This document shows positions 9,152-15,801 of a stretch of DNA of 39,163 nt, in pieces (within the stretch, counting starts at the first letter, position 1; each line of letters begins with the position of its first letter). The notes under the pieces were generated by a model. That model ran no database searches and was not told the origin of the DNA. It saw nothing but the letters and a program-made list of their open reading frames with translations. The DNA is from CAZGHF01 sp043797305. GTDB lineage: Bacteria > Patescibacteriota > Minisyncoccia > UBA6257 > GWB1-50-10. A program made the translations under genes and the position numbers. Location of the stretch: positions 1 through 39,163 of the forward strand of contig JAZDPW010000021.1 in NCBI GenBank assembly GCA_043797305.1, in the 5' to 3' direction.

Positions 9152-9528
9152 GGAAGGTAATGGTATTTGGCACGTTTGACGGCCTTCACGAAGGCCACCG
9201 GGCATTTTTGAGGGAAGCAAGGGGGCATGGCGATTATCTTATTGCCGTCATCCCCGAAGACCGCATTGTCGAGCGTCTCAAGGGTCATTTGCCGAAGATA
9301 AACCTGGCCGAGAGATTTGCTAATCTAAAAGAAGAGGATAAGGTTGACGAAATCGTAACAAGCGGCGAGCTCCCTGGTACCTGGGGCGTGGTGAGAAAGT
9401 ACAAGCCGGACGTGATTGCCGTCGGCTACGACCAGTACGCCTTAAAAGAAGATTTGGAAAGCCATCTTGGTGATTTGGGTTATACGCCGGAGATAAAAGT
9501 AATGCACAACTACGAAAAAAATGCTTGA
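9148..9528 (+). CDS. Cytidylyltransferase/adenylyltransferase-family protein (HxGH)
   Basis: This 126-residue single-domain nucleotidyltransferase has the N-terminal signature VFGTFDGLHEGHRAFL, an HxGH superfamily motif. It also has the conserved positions VIPEDRIVERLKGHLPKINLAERF and DVIAVGYDQ. Relatives include glycerol-3-phosphate cytidylyltransferase (TagD) and archaeal RibL FAD synthetase; the substrate cannot be chosen from sequence alone. It is wedged between lysS (4-base overlap) and serS (8-base overlap), so it belongs to that operon. Confidence 0.88.
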   Translation: MRKVMVFGTFDGLHEGHRAFLREARGHGDYLIAVIPEDRIVERLKGHLPKINLAERFANLKEEDKVDEIVTSGELPGTWGVVRKYKPDVIAVGYDQYALKEDLESHLGDLGYTPEIKVMHNYEKNA

Positions 9529-10822
9529 TATAAACCTAATCCGGCAGAATCCGGAAAAAGTAAAAGAAGGGATAGAAAAAAAGGGTACTGACCCGAAGTT
9601 GGTTGACCGGTTTTTGCGTTTCGACGAAAAGTGGCGGGAGATTTCGGAGTTGCTCGGTAAGCTCCAAGCCGAACAGAATAAAATTTCCAAAGAAATAGCC
9701 GGCGATAAAAGCAGCCATCTTTTGAGCCACGCCCACGTTTTGAAGAAAAGAATTGCCGAGGTTAAAAGCGACCGCGACGATCTCGAGAAAAAACGGGAAG
9801 AGGTTCTTGAGCAACTTCCTAACCTGCCTTTTGATGATGTTCCGGTTGGAAAAGACGAATCAGGAAACGTGGTCTTGCGCAAAGTCGGTAATAAAAAAGA
9901 TTTTGATTTTAAGTTCAAAGACTATCTGGCCTTGGGCGAATCTCTTGATTTGATAGACATGAAAACCGCCGCCGAAGTTTCGGGCAGTCGTTTTAGTTAT
10001 CTGAAGCGAGATGCGGCTCTATTGGAGTTTGCCCTTGTTCAATATACGCTGGCGACGCTCAGCAATGAAAAGGATCTTACAAAAATAGCAAAGAGATTTA
10101 ACCTGGAAGATGTAAGCGTTAAGCCTTTTATTCCCGTTATCCCGCCTCAAATGGTCAAAGCCGAGGTTATGAAAAAGATGGCTCGTCTTGAGCCAAAAGA
10201 AGAACGATATCATATACCTTCCGATGATTTGTATCTGGTCGGAAGCGCGGAACACTCTTTAGGACCGATGCATATGGATCAAGTTTTTTCAAAAGAAGAT
10301 TTGCCGATTAGATATCTTGGTTTTTCCACCTCGTTTCGGCGGGAAGCCGGTTCTTACGGGAAGGACACAAAAGGGATTTTGCGGGTGCACCAATTCGATA
10401 AGTTGGAGATGGAGTCGTTTTGTTTACCGGAAGCCTCGAGAAAAGAACAGGAGTTTTTCGTTGCCTGTCAGGAATATCTGATGCAGGAACTTGAGATTCC
10501 TTATCAGGTGGTTGAAATTTGTACCGGCGATATGGGGGCGCCTGACGCGAGGCAAATTGATATCGAGGCGTGGTTGCCGAGCGAGAATCGTTACAGAGAA
10601 ACGCATACCGCTGATCTTATGACCGATTATCAAGCTCGTCGTTTGGGTACCAAAGTCCGGCTTAACAACAAAACGGAATTCGTTCATATGATTGACGCTA
10701 CCGCTTTCGCTATCGGTCGGACTTTAATCGCCATCCTGGAAAATTACCAAACCGAAGAAGGCACCGTTAAAGTTCCCAAAGCGCTCCAAAAATACGTTGG
10801 CAAGAAAGAAATAAAGAGGTAG
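9521..10822 (+). CDS. serS: Seryl-tRNA synthetase
   Basis: The enzyme charges tRNA-Ser and serves selenocysteine tRNA where present. The 433-residue protein begins MLDINLIRQNPEKVKEGIEKKG. A two-helix antiparallel coiled coil (about residues 30-100) that grips the long variable arm of tRNA-Ser comes next. The class II core has LVGSAEHSLGPMHMDQVF, FSTSFRREAGSYGKDTKGILRVHQFDKLE (motif 2) and NKTEFVHMIDATAFAIGRTLIAILENYQ (motif 3). Its start lies inside the preceding gene, which suggests translational coupling. Confidence 0.96.
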   Translation: MLDINLIRQNPEKVKEGIEKKGTDPKLVDRFLRFDEKWREISELLGKLQAEQNKISKEIAGDKSSHLLSHAHVLKKRIAEVKSDRDDLEKKREEVLEQLPNLPFDDVPVGKDESGNVVLRKVGNKKDFDFKFKDYLALGESLDLIDMKTAAEVSGSRFSYLKRDAALLEFALVQYTLATLSNEKDLTKIAKRFNLEDVSVKPFIPVIPPQMVKAEVMKKMARLEPKEERYHIPSDDLYLVGSAEHSLGPMHMDQVFSKEDLPIRYLGFSTSFRREAGSYGKDTKGILRVHQFDKLEMESFCLPEASRKEQEFFVACQEYLMQELEIPYQVVEICTGDMGAPDARQIDIEAWLPSENRYRETHTADLMTDYQARRLGTKVRLNNKTEFVHMIDATAFAIGRTLIAILENYQTEEGTVKVPKALQKYVGKKEIKR

Positions 10823-10864
10823 AAATTGGTTGATTGAGGGAAGCCGGAGGTTTATTATGGAGGT

Positions 10865-11656
10865 ATGGATGAGTTCGTCTTTGAGAAGAAAAAAAAGCGG
10901 GTCCGGGGGAGATTCTTACTCTGGTCCGGCGCTTTTTTCGTTCTCGGCGCGGTTCTTATCGGCTCTTTCTATTTTGTTCTCAATTCCAGCCTTTTTAAGG
11001 TAAAGGGCTTCGAGGTCGGGGAGTCCCGCTACACGCCGCGGGAGACCCTTCTTGCCGCCTTAAACGCCGATATGATAGGCCGTTCGGGGTTTCTCTCTAT
11101 TCTTGGTCCGGACAACATTCTTTTCTGGGAATTCAGCGACAAGCCCGAAACCTTGGATAATCTGCCGCTCGTTGCCCGGGTGTCGGTGGAAACGAATCTG
11201 ACCGGTGGCAAGATTGCGGTCAAAGCCGAGGAACGCGACTTCTCCGGCATTTGGTGCTTAAAGTCCGGTGATTGTTACGCTTTTGACGACAATGGAGTTA
11301 TTTTCGCCCGGGCCCCGGAGGCGGAAGGGGCGCTGATTTTGAAAGTGAGCGACGAAAACGACCGACCGCTTATTTTAGGAAACCCCTTTTTCGTAAATTC
11401 GGTTTGGCGGGAGAATCTTTTTAAAACCTGGGAAATTATGCGGGATCGCGGTCTTGTTATCTCCCGGGTGGTCGTCAAAAACCTCACCCTCGAGGAATGG
11501 GAAATTAAAACCGCCGCCGGTCCTGTTTTCCAGTTCAATTTGAACTTTATGCCGTCGAACCTGGAGAAAATCCTGGATAATCTGGACGAAAAGTTCGATT
11601 TCGACAAAGTCACTTATTTCGACTTCCGCATCGAAAACCGGATTTACTACAAGTAG
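10865..11656 (+). CDS. ftsQ: FtsQ/DivIB-like cell-division protein
   Basis: This 263-residue bitopic membrane protein has a basic cytoplasmic stub (KKKKRVRGR) and one membrane segment (about residues 18-40). A POTRA-like domain follows, beginning LFKVKGFEVGESRYTPRETLLAAL. The layout and the phrase VEERDFSGIWCLKSGDCYAFDDNGVIFARAPE match FtsQ-type proteins, which recruit FtsB/FtsL to the divisome. It stands alone after serS, not in a division cluster. A GGAGGT directly touches the ATG and another GGAGG lies 14 bases upstream; neither spacing is ideal, so the start is likely but not proven. Confidence 0.75.
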   Translation: MDEFVFEKKKKRVRGRFLLWSGAFFVLGAVLIGSFYFVLNSSLFKVKGFEVGESRYTPRETLLAALNADMIGRSGFLSILGPDNILFWEFSDKPETLDNLPLVARVSVETNLTGGKIAVKAEERDFSGIWCLKSGDCYAFDDNGVIFARAPEAEGALILKVSDENDRPLILGNPFFVNSVWRENLFKTWEIMRDRGLVISRVVVKNLTLEEWEIKTAAGPVFQFNLNFMPSNLEKILDNLDEKFDFDKVTYFDFRIENRIYYK

Positions 11657-11686
11657 TTGTTTTTCTTTTTTACGTTATGATATAAT
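11657..11686 (+). promoter_or_regulatory. metK promoter
   Basis: A TTGTTT -35-like hexamer at 11657-11662 is followed 18 bases later by a perfect TATAAT at 11681-11686. Transcription would begin near 11693, just ahead of the first riboswitch helix. Confidence 0.6.
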
Positions 11687-11703
11687 ATTTTAAACAATTT
11701 AAT

Positions 11704-11810
11704 AGTTATCAAGAGTGCGGGGAGGGGACTGGCCTGTGGATCCGCCGACAACTTATCCGCCGAAGAGGCAGACAAAGTGCTAAATCCAGCCCTGTTAGGG
11801 GAAGATAAGC
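11704..11810 (+). ncRNA. SAM riboswitch (SAM-I clan) controlling metK
   Basis: The leader carries the conserved SAM-I blocks in order: TTATCAAGAG at the 5' side, GGGGAGGGGACTGGCC, CGCCGACAAC, AAGTGCTAAATCCAGCC, and GATAAG at the 3' side. TTATC (11706-11710) pairs with GATAA (11804-11808) to close helix P1. The element lies directly upstream of S-adenosylmethionine synthetase, the expected target. Some positions differ from the SAM-I consensus (GACAAC for GGCAACC), so it may belong to the SAM-I/IV variant group. When SAM is bound, metK expression should fall. Confidence 0.88.
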
Positions 11811-11849
11811 CTTATCATTCTTTCCTTCAGCGGGAAAGATTTTATTTTT
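11804..11849 (+). promoter_or_regulatory. Putative riboswitch expression platform before metK ATG
   Basis: The 3' strand of P1, GATAAG, is followed by CTTATC (11811-11816), a possible competing partner. A hairpin then pairs CTTTCC (11820-11825) with GGAAAG (11833-11838), followed by ATTTTATTTTT running to the ATG. This could be an intrinsic terminator at the start codon or a hairpin hiding the ribosome entry region. The sequence alone does not decide which. Confidence 0.55.
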
Positions 11850-12896
11850 ATGTTCCATACCCCGAAAATTTACACCGTTGAATCCGTCACTTCCGGCCAC
11901 CCGGACAAAGTTTGCGACCAGATTTCCGATGCGGTTCTCGACGAATGTTTGCGTCAGGATTCCAAGTCCCGGGTCGCCGTTGAGACCTTCGGCGGCCACG
12001 GTCTTTTGATTGTGGGCGGCGAGGTGACGACCACAGCGAAAGTGAATTATGAAGAAGTTGCACGCCGCGTCTACTGCGACATCGGCTACACCGATGATTT
12101 GAAAATTATCGTAAACGTGGTCCAGCAGTCGCCGGACATTGCCCAGGGCGTGGATACCGGTGGGGCCGGTGACCAGGGGATTATGTACGGCTACGCTACG
12201 GACGAAACTCCGGAATATCTGCCCCGGGGCGTCGTTTTGGTTCACAAGCTCGCCAAGGGTTTGGAAGATTTGCGCCGGGCGGGGAAATTCGACTGGCTCC
12301 GGCCCGACGGTAAAACTCAGGTGACTTTGGACGCCGACAAAGTGATTAAGATTCTTGTGAGTACTCAGCACGACGCCTCGGTGGAGCAGACTCAAATAAA
12401 GGAAGCGCTTACCGAAAATTTAATAAAGCCCCTTGTGGATAATTTGGACGGTGTGGAGATTTTGGTAAACCCCACTGGCAAGTTTTTGCAGGGCGGTTTT
12501 GCGGCCGATACGGGCCTTACCGGCCGGAAAATAATGGTGGACACCTACGGCGGCCTTGCGCCCCACGGCGGCGGCTGTTTTTCCGGCAAAGACCCAACCA
12601 AGGTGGACCGTTCCGCCGCCTATATGTGCCGTTTTGTCGCGAAGAATGCCGTTCACAAAGGCTTTGCCAAAAAGTGCCTCGTTTCCGTCTCTTACGCCAT
12701 CGGCCGGGCCGAGCCCCTGATGGTTGAAGCCCAGGACGAAGAGGGGAGGTGCCTGAACGAATTTTTGAAAGACAAGTTTGATTTCCGTCCGGCGGCGATA
12801 ATCGAACGTTTGAATCTTCGCCGGCCGATTTATTTCCAAACCGCTGCTTACGGCCACTTCGGCAAACCCGATTTGCCTTGGGAAGAAATAGTATAA
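11850..12896 (+). CDS. metK: S-adenosylmethionine synthetase
   Basis: MetK makes SAM from methionine and ATP. The 348-residue protein shows the canonical motifs: ESVTSGHPDKVCDQISDAVLDE with the ATP-binding histidine, GGEVTT, GAGDQGIMYGYA, and the phosphate loop GGGCFSGKDPTKVDRSAAYM. The last has cysteine where E. coli has alanine (GGGAFSGKDP). The C-terminal end FQTAAYGHFGKPDLPWE is typical. It is about 35 residues shorter than the E. coli enzyme. It is regulated by the SAM riboswitch in its leader. Confidence 0.97.
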   Translation: MFHTPKIYTVESVTSGHPDKVCDQISDAVLDECLRQDSKSRVAVETFGGHGLLIVGGEVTTTAKVNYEEVARRVYCDIGYTDDLKIIVNVVQQSPDIAQGVDTGGAGDQGIMYGYATDETPEYLPRGVVLVHKLAKGLEDLRRAGKFDWLRPDGKTQVTLDADKVIKILVSTQHDASVEQTQIKEALTENLIKPLVDNLDGVEILVNPTGKFLQGGFAADTGLTGRKIMVDTYGGLAPHGGGCFSGKDPTKVDRSAAYMCRFVAKNAVHKGFAKKCLVSVSYAIGRAEPLMVEAQDEEGRCLNEFLKDKFDFRPAAIIERLNLRRPIYFQTAAYGHFGKPDLPWEEIV

Positions 12897-12921
12897 TTAC
12901 ATTAGAACTCTCGGGAGGAGG
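12892..12921 (+). promoter_or_regulatory. -10 box and strong ribosome site of cassette A
   Basis: TATAAT at 12892-12897 overlaps the metK stop codon. It is followed by GGGAGGAGG at 12913-12921, six bases from the ATG. No good -35 is seen at 16-18 bases. A strong Shine-Dalgarno site sets this gene apart from the leaderless resident genes. Confidence 0.5.
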
Positions 12922-12926
12922 CGATT

Positions 12927-13142
12927 ATGTCTCAGAACGGCGACGGTGAACTCTCCTTCGCGGAGAAGGAGAAAATCGCGTGCGCTCAGTATATGGGCAT
13001 GAGTCCCACCCGTGTTATCGATGTTGAACATTCGTCCGACGGCAACGGCGGGGCGAAGTTCGTCGTAAGGTTCGTTATCCACCCAGGTTGCGATCTGGAG
13101 ACCTTCGTGAATCGGGCAGGGAATGGCGTGCCCAAGCGCTAA
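12927..13142 (+). CDS. Small protein of cassette A, unknown function
   Basis: This 71-residue soluble protein was not recognised. It has an acidic, polar N-terminal third (FAEKEKIACAQYMGMSPTRV) and a beta-rich-looking centre (AKFVVRFVIHPGCDLETFVNR). Its codons are GC-rich compared with the RM island. It has its own -10 box, a very strong ribosome site and a strong terminator, so it looks like an independent monocistronic unit. The same build is seen in five other small genes in the window. The frame is well supported by the ribosome site and the terminator right after the stop. Confidence 0.7.
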   Translation: MSQNGDGELSFAEKEKIACAQYMGMSPTRVIDVEHSSDGNGGAKFVVRFVIHPGCDLETFVNRAGNGVPKR

Positions 13143-13145
13143 CCG

Positions 13146-13182
13146 GGGCAAGCAAGAACATCGCTTGCCCTGTGTGTTTTTA
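13146..13182 (+). terminator. Intrinsic terminator of cassette A
   Basis: GGGCAAGC (13146-13153) pairs with GCTTGCCC (13163-13170) around a nine-base loop, followed by TGTGTGTTTTT. The next cassette promoter begins immediately after it. Confidence 0.85.
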
Positions 13183-13211
13183 TTGACAGAAAGTCATTTT
13201 AGTTATATTTT
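13183..13211 (+). promoter_or_regulatory. Promoter of cassette B (TTGACA-N17-TATTTT)
   Basis: TTGACA (13183-13188), exactly 17 bases, then TATTTT (13206-13211) and ATATTCAGTA. The promoter at 15694 has the same layout (TTGACG-N17-TACTTT followed by ATATCCAGTA), which shows common ancestry of the two cassettes' control regions. Confidence 0.75.
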
Positions 13212-13248
13212 ATATTCAGTAACCTTCACCCACTCTAGGAAGGACCAG

Positions 13249-13269
13249 ATGAGCGAGATCCTGTTCTGA
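13249..13269 (+). CDS. Possible six-residue leader peptide of cassette B
   Basis: ATG AGC GAG ATC CTG TTC TGA encodes MSEILF. It has a GGAAGGA ribosome-site-like sequence four bases upstream and lies 20 bases before the main gene's ATG. It could be a translated leader affecting access to the main ribosome site. Such a short frame can occur by chance, so this is tentative. Confidence 0.3.
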   Translation: MSEILF

Positions 13270-13289
13270 CCTCGAAAGGAGGTGGTGTC

Positions 13290-13802
13290 ATGGACAAGAA
13301 GAACGCGGGCATCGTCGCCTTCGCGTTTGGGGCGCCGGCGGACATTCCGTCGAACCGGTGTCTGGCACGCATCGCCGAGAAGGCATCGCGCACGTTCGAC
13401 GCCCCCATCTTCACCCAGCGGGACATTCGGTTCCTGCCTGGGGCGGTGGACGCCGAGTACGTCGAGGAGGACCTCGACCATCCGCCGCCGACCTTGCGGA
13501 TAGCGAGGTCAGCGGTGGATTGGGTGATCCGGCGCAAGATCGGCGACCTCTTCGTGGTCGCCGCCACTCCTCACCTCGACCGCTGCCTGCGCGACACGAA
13601 GGTGGCAGTGGCGGAGAGGGGAAGCGCAGGGGAAGGAATCACGGTCTTCCCCGTGGATCCCGATGCCTTCGGAGAAGGGGACGGTCCGTGGTTTTGCCCG
13701 GAATCCGCCCAACCCCGCACCCGCTCATCCAAGGCGTGGTGGCGAAGGGAGGGAGTCGTCCGGCGCATGCCCCCTCACATCTACAGGCTCGTCGCGAGTT
13801 GA
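13290..13802 (+). CDS. Cassette B protein, possibly YdcF/DUF218-like
   Basis: This 170-residue protein starts with a Rossmann-like strand (AGIVAFAFGAPADIPSNRCLARIA). It contains the block PPTLRIARSAVDWVIRRKIGDLFVVAATPHLDRCLRD. That block loosely resembles the ...T..NA......G...vlvVT...H..RA... pattern of YdcF/DUF218 proteins, which is inference only. A conserved-looking C-terminal part (WFCPESAQPRTRSSKAWWRREGVV) has no known role. A near-perfect ribosome site, AAAGGAGGTGG (13275-13285), fixes the start. Coding sequence is clearly GC-rich. A promoter and terminator of its own make it a self-contained unit. Confidence 0.75.
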   Translation: MDKKNAGIVAFAFGAPADIPSNRCLARIAEKASRTFDAPIFTQRDIRFLPGAVDAEYVEEDLDHPPPTLRIARSAVDWVIRRKIGDLFVVAATPHLDRCLRDTKVAVAERGSAGEGITVFPVDPDAFGEGDGPWFCPESAQPRTRSSKAWWRREGVVRRMPPHIYRLVAS

Positions 13803-13829
13803 TCGCGATGAAGCTCGTACGTTCGCACC

Positions 13830-13873
13830 GAGCCCCCGAGTGGTTTCCATACTACCGGGGGCTCGATATTTTT
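13830..13873 (+). terminator. Intrinsic terminator of cassette B
   Basis: GAGCCCCCG (13830-13838) pairs perfectly with CGGGGGCTC (13856-13864). GATATTTTT follows. The inner loop can pair further with a wobble (GTGGT/ACTAC). Confidence 0.9.
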
Positions 13874-13912
13874 AGATTGTCCGTTTTCGAAAAATGCGTC
13901 ACAATGAAATTT

Positions 13913-14506
13913 ATGGAAGTGGAGTTTGAAGCCAAATTTTTGGATATAAATCCCGAATCTTTCAGGGAAACGTTGAAAGAAAGGGGAGCTAAATTGATTC
14001 ACGCCGAGTGTTTTATGAAGCGGAAAGTTTTTGATTATCCCGATGCGCGGCTCTATAAAATCGGCGGTTGGATTCGCGTCCGCGACGAAGGCGGCAAAAT
14101 AACCCTTTCTTACAAGCGGCTCGTGGACAGAACGGTTGAAGGAATGAAAGAAATATCGGTTGTGGTGGATGATTTTGAAAAGACCTGTGATTTACTCCTC
14201 GCCGTTGGTTTTAACCTTAAAGCTTATCAGGAAACCAGGCGGGAGGAGTGGAAATTGGACGGAGTGGAGGTAACCATTGATACCTGGCCGTGGATTCCAA
14301 CTTTCGTTGAGCTTGAAGGTTCAAACGAAGGAGAGCTTAAGAAAGCAGCCGCCGCGTTGGGCTTGGACTGGAGTAAGGCGCTCCACGGAAGCGTGGAAAA
14401 CGCCTATCAGGCCTATTATGACGTAACCGAGCAAGAAATCGACGGGTGGGAAAATATTACTTTTATTCCCGTGCCCGACTGGCTCGAAATCCGCAGGAAA
14501 AATTAA
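13913..14506 (+). CDS. CYTH-domain protein (CyaB / triphosphate tunnel enzyme)
   Basis: The family acts on triphosphate substrates: class IV adenylate cyclases, thiamine triphosphatases and inorganic triphosphatases. The N-terminal EVEFEAKF matches the ExExK signature that binds metal and phosphate. Further tunnel residues are seen in WIRVRDEGGKITLSYKR, QETRREEWKLDGVEVTIDTWPWIPTFVELEG. The start at 13913 fits a weak TTGTCC-N17-CACAAT promoter seven bases upstream and puts ExExK at residue 2. An ATG nine bases earlier (13904) is also possible. A much longer frame back to 13358 is an artefact across cassette B. Confidence 0.85.
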   Translation: MEVEFEAKFLDINPESFRETLKERGAKLIHAECFMKRKVFDYPDARLYKIGGWIRVRDEGGKITLSYKRLVDRTVEGMKEISVVVDDFEKTCDLLLAVGFNLKAYQETRREEWKLDGVEVTIDTWPWIPTFVELEGSNEGELKKAAAALGLDWSKALHGSVENAYQAYYDVTEQEIDGWENITFIPVPDWLEIRRKN

Positions 14507-14512
14507 GGAGTC

Positions 14513-14806
14513 ATGCCGAAAAAATTCCAGCGCACCAAGGAGGATTTCGCTTGTGAAAAGTGCGGTTTCCTCGTGCGGGGGAGCGGCTACACCAACCACT
14601 GCCCCAAGTGTCTTTGGAGCAAGCACGTCGACGTAAATCCCGGCGACCGGGGGGCGCAATGCCGGGGACTCATGGAGCCGGTTCAAGCGGAGCATAAGAG
14701 CGGGGAGTACGTAATTCTCCATCGGTGTCGCTCGTGCGGTTTTGAAAAGCGGAACAAATCGGCAAAGGACGACGACTTCGACACCGTTCTTCGGTTATCA
14801 AATTGA
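14513..14806 (+). CDS. RNHCP-domain zinc protein
   Basis: This 97-residue protein carries the family signature FACEKCGFLV...YTNHCPKCLWSKHVDVNPGDRGAQCRGLMEPV, with TNHCP in place of RNHCP. A second zinc pair (CRSCGFEKRNKS) is near the C terminus. The family is widespread and uncharacterised; zinc binding is inferred from the cysteines. It begins six bases after the CYTH gene with GGAG upstream, so the two are probably co-transcribed. Confidence 0.9.
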   Translation: MPKKFQRTKEDFACEKCGFLVRGSGYTNHCPKCLWSKHVDVNPGDRGAQCRGLMEPVQAEHKSGEYVILHRCRSCGFEKRNKSAKDDDFDTVLRLSN

Positions 14807-14847
14807 GGAAATCGTGAATTGGGCAAAAGCATAAAGTGGAAAAACAA

Positions 14848-14881
14848 CCCATGGACCAATTCGCGCGAATTGGTCCATGGG
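14848..14881. promoter_or_regulatory. 34-bp perfect palindrome, operator candidate 1
   Basis: Every base from 14848 to 14881 is mirrored around 14864/14865. The core is AATTCGCGCGAATT. It lies just upstream of TATAAT (14888-14893), covering the -35 and spacer region of the HTH gene at 14906. The same core recurs twice after the gene. This is the arrangement expected of an autoregulatory operator. Confidence 0.75.
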
Positions 14882-14905
14882 AAGTGGTATAATTAGATAA
14901 ACAAT

Positions 14906-15169
14906 ATGAGGCGGTGGTCAATCGTTTTTAAAGCGCTCTCCAACGTTAACCGGCTGAAGATCATAAAGCTCTTGTCGAAAAGTAGCTCCTTGAGTGTTGG
15001 CGAAATTTCCGAGCAGATTGATATCTCGCCGAAAGCCACTTCCAAGCATTTGATAATCCTTAACAATCTGGATGTTTTGGATAGCAGGGGAAAGGAAGGC
15101 CATGTTTTGTATTCGCTGAATGCGAAAATGCCCCGGGATTTTCGGCGGATTTTGGATAATTTTGACTGA
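14906..15169 (+). CDS. ArsR-type winged-helix transcription regulator
   Basis: This 87-residue protein is one winged helix-turn-helix domain. FKALSNVNRLKIIKLLSKSSSLSVGEISEQIDISPKATSKHLIILNNLDVLDSRGKEGHVLYSLN has the ArsR layout, with the recognition helix in SPKATSKHLIIL and the wing in SRGKEGHVLYSL. No metal-binding CxC motif is present, so the signal is unknown. A TATAAT 12 bases upstream and a perfect palindrome over the promoter argue for self-repression. Further palindromes with the same core lie downstream. Confidence 0.85.
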   Translation: MRRWSIVFKALSNVNRLKIIKLLSKSSSLSVGEISEQIDISPKATSKHLIILNNLDVLDSRGKEGHVLYSLNAKMPRDFRRILDNFD

Positions 15170-15187
15170 CGGTTCATTATTGCCGGC

Positions 15188-15215
15188 AAGGAACAATTCG
15201 CGCGAATTGTTCCTT
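15188..15215. promoter_or_regulatory. 28-bp perfect palindrome, operator candidate 2
   Basis: Mirrored exactly around 15201/15202, it shares the 16-base core CAATTCGCGCGAATTG with site 1. It begins 19 bases after the HTH gene stop. In RNA it would form a hairpin followed by TGTGTTTT, so it may double as a terminator for that gene. Confidence 0.7.
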
Positions 15216-15260
15216 CCTTGTGTTTTCTGACTGTTTCTCCAGTCATTTTGCGGCGCGAAG

Positions 15261-15300
15261 CATTCGCCGATTCGCGCGAATTGTTCCCAATTGGCGAATG
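15261..15300. promoter_or_regulatory. Palindromic site 3 with nested outer arms
   Basis: The 12-base core ATTCGCGCGAAT (15270-15281) matches sites 1 and 2. It is enclosed by CATTCGCC (15261-15268) and GGCGAATG (15293-15300). The site lies about 50 bases upstream of the cassette D promoter, so the HTH protein at 14906 might act on that cassette too. Confidence 0.55.
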
Positions 15301-15350
15301 GTTGGGGAAAGATGGGAAGTGGTTGAGGGGGCAGGGGAATGTATAAAACA

Positions 15351-15379
15351 TTGACTATTTTTCAAAATTATTATATTGT
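15351..15379 (+). promoter_or_regulatory. Promoter of cassette D (TTGACT-N17-TATTGT)
   Basis: TTGACT (15351-15356), exactly 17 bases, TATTGT (15374-15379). Spacing and hexamers match the other cassette promoters. It is followed by a 56-base leader and the ribosome site GGAGGG. Confidence 0.7.
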
Positions 15380-15435
15380 CAGGGCTGCTGTTTTAACTAA
15401 CCGAATACTTCAACCCCACCTACGCGGAGGGACAG

Positions 15436-15594
15436 ATGTCTACCAATGAACTGGCGGACTGGCAGAACATGCTGCTGGTGCTGGGGATCGCGATGATCCT
15501 CGGCCTGGTAGCTTACCTCGGCTGGGTCAGCTTTCGGGACCGGAAGAAGGCTCCCCGACCCGAAGAGGCGGACGGAGTCGCGCAGATGAAGTAG
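15436..15594 (+). CDS. 52-residue single-pass membrane peptide of cassette D
   Basis: The frame encodes MSTNELADWQNMLLVLGIAM and continues to a stop at 15592-15594. One membrane helix (about residues 12-32) is followed by a charged tail (FRDRKKAPRPEEADG). By the positive-inside rule the tail would face the cytoplasm. A GGAGGG site five bases before the ATG, a consensus promoter and a perfect terminator make this a real gene despite its size. No family is recognised. Confidence 0.75.
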   Translation: MSTNELADWQNMLLVLGIAMILGLVAYLGWVSFRDRKKAPRPEEADGVAQMK

Positions 15595-15597
15595 CGC

Positions 15598-15662
15598 GCC
15601 GAGCGCGCGCAGAAGCACCCTTGGAGGGCGGACCGCTTGCGGCCGCCCTCCATTGCTTTTTG
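15598..15662 (+). repeat. 65-bp 3' direct repeat, copy 1 (contains terminator of cassette D)
   Basis: This stretch differs from 16189-16253 at only two positions. It starts just past the cassette D stop (GCCGAGCGCGCGCAGAAGC) and includes a terminator: GGAGGGCGG (15623-15631) pairs with CCGCCCTCC (15643-15651), followed by ATTGCTTTTT. Confidence 0.9.
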
Positions 15663-15693
15663 AATCGTCGCTCGGAATTTTTCCGTAATCTAG

Positions 15694-15722
15694 TTGACGA
15701 AACTTTGCTTTGGTTGTACTTT
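15694..15722 (+). promoter_or_regulatory. Promoter of cassette E (TTGACG-N17-TACTTT)
   Basis: TTGACG (15694-15699), 17 bases, TACTTT (15717-15722), then ATATCCAGTA, nearly the same as cassette B. A roughly 75-base leader follows. It contains GCGCCGG...GGGCGC complementarity before the GGAGG site at 15792-15796. Confidence 0.75.
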
Positions 15723-15801
15723 ATATCCAGTAGTTTGTGCGCCGGAAGATAATCGAAGGGCGCACTCGACCGACCTATCAACTCTCTCCACGGAGGCAGA
15801 G

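Noticed and set aside
11709..12395. 228-residue reverse frame over the riboswitch and metK
   Set aside because: It is antisense to strong metK motifs and has no ribosome site or homology.
13358..14506. 382-residue frame across cassette B and the CYTH gene
   Set aside because: Its first ~180 codons are an arginine/proline-rich shadow of the cassette B gene and cross a perfect terminator. Only the part from about 13904/13913 has CYTH homology.
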